From assembly GCA_964431735.1 (NCBI GenBank), contig CAYSLJ010000206.1, positions 1 to 10,487 on the forward strand: DNA of 10,487 nt. Reading direction: 5' to 3'. A program made the position numbers and the translations under genes. The stretch is from CALARM01 sp964431735. Its GTDB lineage: Bacteria > Vulcanimicrobiota > SpSt-956 > JAKJGF01. This document shows positions 5,194 through 10,487 of this stretch, one piece after another. How positions within the stretch are numbered: position 1 is the stretch's first letter; the number at the start of each line of letters is the position of its first letter. The notes under the pieces are model-generated. The model saw nothing but the letters and a program-made list of their open reading frames with translations, was not told the DNA's origin and ran no database searches.

Positions 5194-7062
5194 ATGGATG
5201 GCAATGAAATACTATTAAACAACAGATATCGTATGATGGATATACTTCGTATTGATGGGACAGGAGACAGGTATGCCAAATATACTATTGCCGATACTCA
5301 CGATAACGATAAAACAATGGTAGCGAAAGAAATGATTATTACAGCTTCATCCCGCCAGGAAAAAGAAGAAATAATAGAACGTTTTATGACTCAGGGCCAG
5401 AGATTTATGCAATTAAACCACCCGTGTCTCTGCAAGGTTACTGATTGTTTTGCTGAAAAAGGGTGCCTATATCTTATAATGGAATTTATTGTAGGAGAAT
5501 ATTTAGATGAAATATTACAGACCTATCTGCTTAAAACAAAGATGCCTTTCAGCGAGAAACAGGTTATAGAGGTAAGTTTCCGCATATGTGAAGCAATGGA
5601 ATATCTTCACAGCAATGATATTTTATGCGGAACCCTTCAGCCAACCAATATAATGTTCTCAAGAGATACAGGCCGTCTGGTTTTAATTGATTTCGGTATT
5701 TCCCGTATACTGATTCCTGAACCGGAGAAAGCGCCTATATATATACAGGGGTATTCTCCTCCGGAACAGTATGAAGGGATAATAGAACCAAGATCGGATA
5801 TATATGGCCTGGGGGTAATCATGCATTACCTGCTGAGCGGAATAGATCCGGCACTGTACAATGTTCAATTCAGTTATCCCCCCTTATCAGGACTGAGAAC
5901 AGATCTTTCAAAAGAAATAGAGGCAGTTGTAAACAAAGCACTTCAAAAAGATCTGGCAAACAGGTTCGGTTCTGCTACGGAAATGAAAGGCGCTCTCGGT
6001 GTTGTTTATCAAAGACTGGCCAAAACCTTTGTAAAAAAAGCAAGCTGGACTATGCTCGGAGGGAATCCTGAAAGAACCGGTGCCCAGGGAGAACCTCTCA
6101 AGGGTGTACCCCGTTTCAGATGGAAATATAAAGCCGGTAGAGGAGCCATTTCCAGTCCTGCCATCGTTAATAATATGGCCTATGTATCTGCCTATGATAA
6201 TTACATATATGCTCTCAATATGAATGACGGCACATGTCTCTGGGAATATAAAGTCAGAGGTCAACTTGCTTCATCACCCATTATATATGAAGGCACTCTT
6301 TATGCAGGATGTATGGACTGCAATCTCTATTCTATCGATATAAATGCCATATGCCTCAAATGGAAATACAAAACAGACGGACTGATAACCTGCACTCCTG
6401 CTCTGTCGGGAGAAGTTGTTTATACAGGTTCTTATGATTCTTATTTTTATGCCATAGATGTAAATGGCGGAAGACTCATATGGAAATTCAACGCAGGAGG
6501 AACTATTATGTCCTCACCTGTTGTATGGGAAAATGTCGTATATTTCGGTTCCCTTGACAGTCATGTTTATGCTCTTTCCACGGAAAACGGAGAATTAAAA
6601 TGGAAATTTAAAACAGGATACAGTATATCATCGTCTCCAAGTATTTATCAGGGTAAAATTTTTATAGGCTCCTATGACGGCCACCTTTATTGTATTGATA
6701 GTAATAGCGGAGAGCCAGTATGGGTTCTGAATACTTCCTCAACTATAACTTCTACTCCTGTCGTATCTGAAGGTACAGTTTATATAGGTACTCACAGCGG
6801 ACATATGATTGCTATAGATACGGGAACAGGCAAACCTGTATGGAATTATAAAGTTAATGATCCGTTTCAAACGCCCCCTGCCGTATCAGGAGGTATTCTT
6901 TATTTTTATGCTGAAAAAACAAAGCTCTTTATTTTAAACGGAAAAACAGGAGAGGTAATATCCTGTATTGACAGCGGCATAAACTTCTCTTCATCACCTG
7001 TTATTTCTGATGGATTTTTAATTATAGGAACATCTGACGGATATATATATGCTTTAAAATAG
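5194..7062 (+). CDS. Pseudokinase-like Ser/Thr kinase fold fused to an eight-bladed PQQ-type beta-propeller
   Basis: Residues about 10-275 have a PknB-type kinase fold: VAK with K45, the hinge LIMEF, DFG at 166-168, YSPPEQY in the activation segment and SDIYGLG. However, the catalytic loop that should read HRDLKPxN reads CGTLQPTN (145-152), so the catalytic Asp is Thr147 and the loop Lys is Gln149; the alphaC Glu aligns with Gln67. Phosphotransfer is therefore unlikely, though nucleotide binding may persist. A short linker with WTMLGGNPERTG (285-296), common before PQQ repeats, leads to a propeller. Repeats of about 40 residues, with SSP, YxGSxDxxxYAID and GxxxWKxK signatures, start near 317, 356, 395, 435, 475, 515, 555 and 594. 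The last repeat is cut short at YALK and is probably completed by FRWKYKA (308-314). No signal peptide or membrane segment is visible, so both halves should be cytosolic. AAGGAAG precedes the ATG. Partner and ligand are unknown. Confidence 0.9.
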   Translation: MDGNEILLNNRYRMMDILRIDGTGDRYAKYTIADTHDNDKTMVAKEMIITASSRQEKEEIIERFMTQGQRFMQLNHPCLCKVTDCFAEKGCLYLIMEFIVGEYLDEILQTYLLKTKMPFSEKQVIEVSFRICEAMEYLHSNDILCGTLQPTNIMFSRDTGRLVLIDFGISRILIPEPEKAPIYIQGYSPPEQYEGIIEPRSDIYGLGVIMHYLLSGIDPALYNVQFSYPPLSGLRTDLSKEIEAVVNKALQKDLANRFGSATEMKGALGVVYQRLAKTFVKKASWTMLGGNPERTGAQGEPLKGVPRFRWKYKAGRGAISSPAIVNNMAYVSAYDNYIYALNMNDGTCLWEYKVRGQLASSPIIYEGTLYAGCMDCNLYSIDINAICLKWKYKTDGLITCTPALSGEVVYTGSYDSYFYAIDVNGGRLIWKFNAGGTIMSSPVVWENVVYFGSLDSHVYALSTENGELKWKFKTGYSISSSPSIYQGKIFIGSYDGHLYCIDSNSGEPVWVLNTSSTITSTPVVSEGTVYIGTHSGHMIAIDTGTGKPVWNYKVNDPFQTPPAVSGGILYFYAEKTKLFILNGKTGEVISCIDSGINFSSSPVISDGFLIIGTSDGYIYALK

Positions 7063-7063
7063 G

Positions 7064-7091
7064 CAGTCAGTTTTCATCAGTCAGCTTTCAG
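7064..7091. repeat. 14-bp tandem repeat (two units) after the kinase-propeller gene
   Basis: CAGTCAGTTTTCAT (7064-7077) is followed by CAGTCAGCTTTCAG (7078-7091), matching at 12 of 14 bases. The 14-bp period is twice the 7-bp period of the other arrays in the window. It begins two bases after the stop codon. Confidence 0.7.
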
Positions 7092-7153
7092 CATCCAATC
7101 TGTCAAATTTAGAATCTTAAAATTTTATTTAAAATTCAAAGGAAAGTAAGCTA

Positions 7154-7182
7154 TTGAACTAGAAATTTTAAAAGGATAATAA
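7154..7182 (+). promoter_or_regulatory. Weak candidate promoter upstream of the coiled-coil gene
   Basis: TTGAAC (7154-7159) and TAATAA (7177-7182) are 17 bp apart. The -10 box overlaps the left direct repeat of the MITE-like element, and the leader would be about 180 nt and run through that element. In an AT-rich gap such a match can arise by chance. A second TATAGT at 7328-7333 in the right end of the element lacks a properly spaced -35. Confidence 0.28.
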
Positions 7183-7339
7183 TCTATACTTTTGCACTTT
7201 TCCATAATTTCCTTGTTTTTACTAACTTTATAGTTAGACAGGTCTCAGGTTTAGTCTTATTGACCCAACACCTGACACCTGAAAATTAAATGGATTATTT
7301 TTTTACAGTTTTTAAAATCTGCAAAAGTATAGTAATAAT
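7177..7339. mobile_element. MITE-like element: 13-bp perfect terminal inverted repeats with 7-bp flanking duplication
   Basis: CTATACTTTTGCA (7184-7196) and its exact reverse complement TGCAAAAGTATAG (7320-7332) bound a 149-bp segment. Directly outside both ends is the same heptamer TAATAAT (7177-7183 and 7333-7339), as expected of a target-site duplication. Inside are a hairpin CTAACT-TTAT-AGTTAG (7222-7237) and a larger inverted repeat, CAGGTCTCAGGT (7239-7250) with ACCTGACACCTG (7270-7281), paired except at one position. There is no open reading frame for a transposase, so any movement would need one in trans. The element occupies about half of the 304-bp gap before the coiled-coil gene, and its right flank ends 27 bp before that gene's ATG. 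The low-complexity flank TAATAAT is the weakest part of the case. Confidence 0.6.
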
Positions 7340-7366
7340 AAATATTTAAGGAGAAATAGATAGAAA

Positions 7367-10300
7367 ATGAGTTCTGATTTTTCAAGCAAAAATATAACCG
7401 GTGAAGATATAGATTCCATCTATTCATTGATTAAAGAAAAGGGCCCTGTTTTTTTTGATTATCTGGTTAATTATGTCTTTAAAAAAAGAGACGAAGAAAT
7501 CAACTTGAGATTGATAGAACAGCAACTGCAGGGGAAACTTGAAAGTGATAAAAGGTTTACAGGCTGCAGTGATTATTACTGGTGTCTATCCGAATTAGTT
7601 CCCGATAAAGAACTGGTTTCCGATAAAGAACTGGACAGAGTTGAATTTTTTATTACCAGTTCAAAAACTTCTGTTACCATTGACAATATAGCAGGGTATC
7701 TTAAAAAAAGTGACGATAAACTTTTTATAGACTGTCTCGCATACAAACTCCATCAGGATGAAAGATTTTTGCTTGTAGATACAGATCTGTGGAAGCTAAG
7801 AAAAGAAATCAACAAAAAAATTTTCAGAAAGCCCCAGGAGATGGCTGAACCTGCTCCTCCGACAGAACCAGCTTCTATAGTTGAACTGGCTCTTGTTATG
7901 GATAATATTCTTCGTGATGTTGAAGAAGTAAATGAAATGAAAGAAAATCAGAAACTTCAGGTATGTAAACCTGCCCCTGTTCGTTACTCCTTATTTGATA
8001 CGGATATAAGCGGAGGTTGCATGAAAATACTGCCATGTATGAGGCATTATTTTCCGGACCATCCCATGATAATTGAAATAAAAGTCTGCGGAAGGCTTAA
8101 AGAATATACTGCCTATATAAATAACAGAACAGGCTATCTGAGAGGCCTTGAAGAATGGTTCAAGGAAATGTCCCTCTTCAAGGAAGATGTTATACTTATT
8201 ATACCTCTGGATCAGACAAATAAGGTTTACAGATTCTTTACACGTAATGAAAAGAATCCCTATCCGAATGAAAGCTGGAGAGTAAAACAATTTCAAAATT
8301 TAAAGAACTTTTATCAAAAATCTCCTCTATCTCTTACAAATCTGGTTCTGCAGGTAGCAAGAGCTTTTCAGGATGTATCGGTTCATTTTGACAGTATTTA
8401 TGATGAAATCAATGCCATATGCCCTGTAAGCAGAGAACTTGTATCTATTATTCTGGAAAAGCTGCCATTCTGCCAGCCAGGCAATAAAGATTTCTGGGCT
8501 TTTGATGATAATAAATTTAATAAATTTCTAATTTTAGGATTTATCAATCTGACAAAAGAACTGTCTTCTGATGCAAAAAACAAAGTATCTCTTGACACGG
8601 CATCTCTGGATGGAAATGAAAAAACACTGAAAAAGAATCTTAAAATAAAAGAAGAAAAAATAAAGGATCTGGAAGCACTGGTAGATGCAAAAGACAAACT
8701 GCTGGAAATGAAAAAGCATGAAGCAGAAGACGCTCTGGCAAAGATGACTGCTTTTGAAAAACTGGCAGAAATAAGGGTTCAACAGATAAATACCCTTACC
8801 AATAATGTAGAAGAACTTGAAAGTAAATTAAAAGAAACAAAACAGGAAATGGAAGATACTAAAAAATCTTCTATGGAAGGAACATCCATTGAAATCAAAC
8901 AATTAAAGAAAAAGCTTCTTTCTATGCAGGAACTGTTCCTGAACAAAAAGAAGCTCTTTATTCAGCTGGAAAAAGAAAAGAAAGAACTGGAAAAAGCGCT
9001 ACTGGAAATGGATAAAATTACCTCTGGCCTGGAAAAAGAAAAAATGAATCTTTTAAAACAGATAGAAACAATAAAAAAAGAAACAGAAGAAGAAAAAAAG
9101 AAATCAGGCCTGGATGAAGGAAGACTGAATGAACAGCAAAGTAAAATAGAAGAATTTAATAAAACCCTGGAAAAACAGAATATAATTATAGAAGAATATA
9201 ATAAGAAACAGGAAGAACAGGAAAAATCTCTCGAAGAATATAGAAAAAAACTGGAAGAACAGGAAAAATCTCTCGAAGAATATAGAAAAAAACTGGAAGA
9301 ACAGGAAAAATCTCTCGAAGAAAAGAAGAAAGAACTGGAGGCTCAGTTACAAAAAATCAGTGAACAGGAAGATAGAATAAACCTTCAGGAACAGAGAATA
9401 ATAGAGCAGGATGACGAAATCGAGGCCAAAAGCCAGGAAATAGAACAATTAAAAACAGAAAGACCATCTACTCCGGAACAGGAAAGACCTGATGAAACAA
9501 CTGGCACACAGAGAGAATATGAATTAAAAATCCAGGAAAAAGAACTTCAAATTCAGGAAATAGAAAATAAATTTGAAAAACTTGAAAAGATAAAACTTGA
9601 ACTTGAAGATACATGTAGAAATCAAAAAAATGAAATAGCAAAAATATCTGCTCTTATTGAAGAAAAAGATTCTGAAATAAAAGATTTGCAGAAACAGGCA
9701 GAAACAGACAAAACATCTGCAGGTGCGGAAAATGAAGAAAACATAAATGAGCTAAAGGAAAGGCTGGAAATTCTTGAACAGGAACTGGAAAGTAAAACCA
9801 ATTTATATAACACAAATTTAAATATGCAATTCAAATTAAATAAAGATATTTATAAATTACAGAAAAAAGTAGATTATTTCAAAGATGTAATAACATTTAT
9901 TGCCGAATCTATGGCAATTCTTCCGGATAAAACGAGCCTTAACCTTGCACGTATTGAAGAATTACTGACAGTCATGAAGGGCGAAGAAATGGAAGAAGAA
10001 CTATCAGTAATAAATACATTAAAAGCTCTTGAAGAAACGGCAGAAAGACTGGATAATATAAGCAATACCGTGACGGAAATGAGTCATACAACGAAAGAAT
10101 TGGAAGAATTAAAAGAATCCTGCAATAATTATAAGGAAGAGCTGGATATTGCGATGGGATTTAAAGAACAATTTGAAATAGCATCGGAACAGATAAATAA
10201 ATTGAACAGTGAAGTAGAAAAATTACACAAAGAACTCAACAGTCTGGGAAATTATAACAATCAGTTAAAAGAAGAAATTCAGGCTATTGGTAAAACATTC

Positions 10301-10369
10301 ATGGGCAGCAGGGTAATAACAAAAAGGTTGAAAGCTTTGCTGAGTGAAGATGTCAGTTATCAGCGATAA
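7367..10369 (+). CDS. Large coiled-coil protein with winged-helix-like N-terminal modules (function unknown)
   Basis: I do not recognise this 1000-residue protein. Two N-terminal segments (about 15-76 and 93-146) end alike, DKRFTGCSDYYWCLSEL and DERFLLVDTDLWKLRK, a pattern seen at the wing of HARE-type winged helices; a third possible copy at about 318-380 ends FCQPGNKDFWAFD. Between them, after a Pro-rich linker (161-170), residues about 205-295 look beta-rich, with GYLRGLEEWFKEMSLFKEDV recalling DNA-binding barrel folds; this is weak. From about 415 to 810 there is a long Glu/Lys-rich coiled coil, broken by a Pro-rich hinge at 698-712. Residues 615-652 are a nearly exact 14-residue repeat (KLEEQEKSLEEYRK). 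After a break at about 845-862 a second coil runs to 975, and the tail is basic. No signal peptide or membrane segment is seen. AAGGAG lies 13 nt before the ATG, rather far; an in-frame stop just upstream excludes a longer form. Confidence 0.85.
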   Translation: MSSDFSSKNITGEDIDSIYSLIKEKGPVFFDYLVNYVFKKRDEEINLRLIEQQLQGKLESDKRFTGCSDYYWCLSELVPDKELVSDKELDRVEFFITSSKTSVTIDNIAGYLKKSDDKLFIDCLAYKLHQDERFLLVDTDLWKLRKEINKKIFRKPQEMAEPAPPTEPASIVELALVMDNILRDVEEVNEMKENQKLQVCKPAPVRYSLFDTDISGGCMKILPCMRHYFPDHPMIIEIKVCGRLKEYTAYINNRTGYLRGLEEWFKEMSLFKEDVILIIPLDQTNKVYRFFTRNEKNPYPNESWRVKQFQNLKNFYQKSPLSLTNLVLQVARAFQDVSVHFDSIYDEINAICPVSRELVSIILEKLPFCQPGNKDFWAFDDNKFNKFLILGFINLTKELSSDAKNKVSLDTASLDGNEKTLKKNLKIKEEKIKDLEALVDAKDKLLEMKKHEAEDALAKMTAFEKLAEIRVQQINTLTNNVEELESKLKETKQEMEDTKKSSMEGTSIEIKQLKKKLLSMQELFLNKKKLFIQLEKEKKELEKALLEMDKITSGLEKEKMNLLKQIETIKKETEEEKKKSGLDEGRLNEQQSKIEEFNKTLEKQNIIIEEYNKKQEEQEKSLEEYRKKLEEQEKSLEEYRKKLEEQEKSLEEKKKELEAQLQKISEQEDRINLQEQRIIEQDDEIEAKSQEIEQLKTERPSTPEQERPDETTGTQREYELKIQEKELQIQEIENKFEKLEKIKLELEDTCRNQKNEIAKISALIEEKDSEIKDLQKQAETDKTSAGAENEENINELKERLEILEQELESKTNLYNTNLNMQFKLNKDIYKLQKKVDYFKDVITFIAESMAILPDKTSLNLARIEELLTVMKGEEMEEELSVINTLKALEETAERLDNISNTVTEMSHTTKELEELKESCNNYKEELDIAMGFKEQFEIASEQINKLNSEVEKLHKELNSLGNYNNQLKEEIQAIGKTFMGSRVITKRLKALLSEDVSYQR
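7602..7634 (+). repeat. 18-bp in-frame tandem duplication inside the coiled-coil protein gene
   Basis: CCGATAAAGAACTGG occurs at 7602-7616 and again at 7620-7634, a period of 18 bp. It adds six residues (PDKELV/SDKELD) to the linker between the first two winged-helix-like segments. Exact identity over 15 bp suggests a recent slippage event that kept the frame. Confidence 0.85.
9211..9322 (+). repeat. 42-bp perfect tandem repeat encoding two coiled-coil heptads
   Basis: Units at 9211-9252 and 9253-9294 are identical, and a third continues exactly for 28 bp (9295-9322). Each 42-bp unit encodes KLEEQEKSLEEYRK, 14 residues or two heptads, so changes in copy number lengthen the coil without breaking its phase. 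Flanking sequence (IIIEEYNKKQEEQ before, SLEEKKKELEAQ after) looks like diverged copies. Identity at synonymous sites points to recent expansion. Confidence 0.95.
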
Positions 10370-10370
10370 A

Positions 10371-10415
10371 TAGTGAGTAGTGAGTATATGTGTCCCATAT
10401 ATTCACCACTCACTG
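10371..10415. repeat. Long hairpin with TAGTGAG heptamers after the coiled-coil gene
   Basis: Directly after the stop codon, TAGTGAG occurs twice in tandem (10371-10384). The block GTGAGTAGTGAGTATATG (10373-10390) pairs with CATATATTCACCACTCAC (10396-10413) with one mismatch and one G-T wobble, and flanking bases add two more pairs. The loop is 5 nt. No T-tract follows, so it is a 3'-end protecting hairpin, a rho-type stop or a repeat element rather than a standard terminator. Confidence 0.8.
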
Positions 10416-10442
10416 AAAGAAATTTTCTATGCGATTGCGTTT

Positions 10443-10460
10443 AAAAATGACAGGTGATTT
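10443..10460. repeat. 18-bp direct repeat, copy 2
   Basis: Identical to 5083-5100. Here the ATG at 10447 opens a frame (MTGDFTYKGKRNL) still open at the window end. No Shine-Dalgarno sequence precedes it, and AAGGGA at 10468-10473 could instead serve a start at or beyond the TTG at 10483. No gene can be claimed. Confidence 0.6.
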
Positions 10461-10487
10461 TACATACAAGGGAAAAAGAAATTTGTT

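Noticed and set aside
7302..7333. Promoter from TTTACA (7302-7307) and TATAGT (7328-7333) before the coiled-coil gene
   Set aside because: The 20-bp spacer is too long for a standard promoter and no better -35 lies at 16-18 bp.
7367..10369. SMC/RecN-type ATPase
   Set aside because: There is a long coiled coil but no Walker A, Walker B or ABC signature motif at either end.

Overview
The window carries six well-supported protein genes in an AT-rich bacterial sequence with short Shine-Dalgarno sites and gene-dense layout. Three features point to a Bacillota-like or related, probably little-studied lineage: ribosomal protein bL27 has the short N-terminal extension (NLQLFA|HKKG) that is removed by a processing protease in Bacillota and some neighbouring phyla; relA/spoT and dtd are adjacent, a common arrangement in Bacillota; and a Ser/Thr-kinase-like/PQQ-propeller fusion and a 1000-residue coiled-coil protein sit beside housekeeping genes. 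The phylum cannot be fixed from this window alone.

Layout. Positions 1-3057 (minus strand): relA/spoT (bifunctional ppGpp synthetase/hydrolase, 787-3057) followed by dtd (D-aminoacyl-tRNA deacylase, 150-614), with a possible third gene leaving the window at its left edge. Positions 3058-3405: a divergent control region with two good sigma-70-type promoters facing away from each other, one for relA and one for rpmA. Positions 3406-5078 (plus strand): rpmA (bL27) and obgE (GTPase), separated by a terminator-like hairpin. Positions 5194-7062: a cytosolic kinase-fold protein whose catalytic residues are replaced, fused to an eight-bladed PQQ-type beta-propeller. Positions 7063-7366: an intergenic stretch holding a compact element with 13-bp perfect terminal inverted repeats directly flanked by 7-bp direct repeats (MITE-like). 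Positions 7367-10369: a protein with winged-helix-like N-terminal modules and a long coiled coil that contains a recently amplified 42-bp tandem repeat.

How the genes fit together. relA/spoT, dtd, rpmA and obgE all act on or around the ribosome: alarmone control, removal of D-amino acids from tRNA, a large-subunit protein near the peptidyl transferase centre, and a ppGpp-responsive 50S assembly GTPase. The divergent promoter pair could coordinate the ppGpp enzyme with the rpmA-obgE unit. The two large downstream genes are accessory and of unknown function.

Most striking non-coding features: almost every intergenic gap carries short tandem repeats, and although their sequences differ (CGTRACG, TCACTGC, TAGTGAG, ACACCTG, and a 14-bp double unit) all have a 7-bp period. 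The rpmA start region is strongly structured: a hairpin lies between an excellent Shine-Dalgarno sequence and the start codon, and would shorten a 30-nt spacer to about 7 nt when folded. No known defence system, CRISPR array, tRNA or rRNA was seen.
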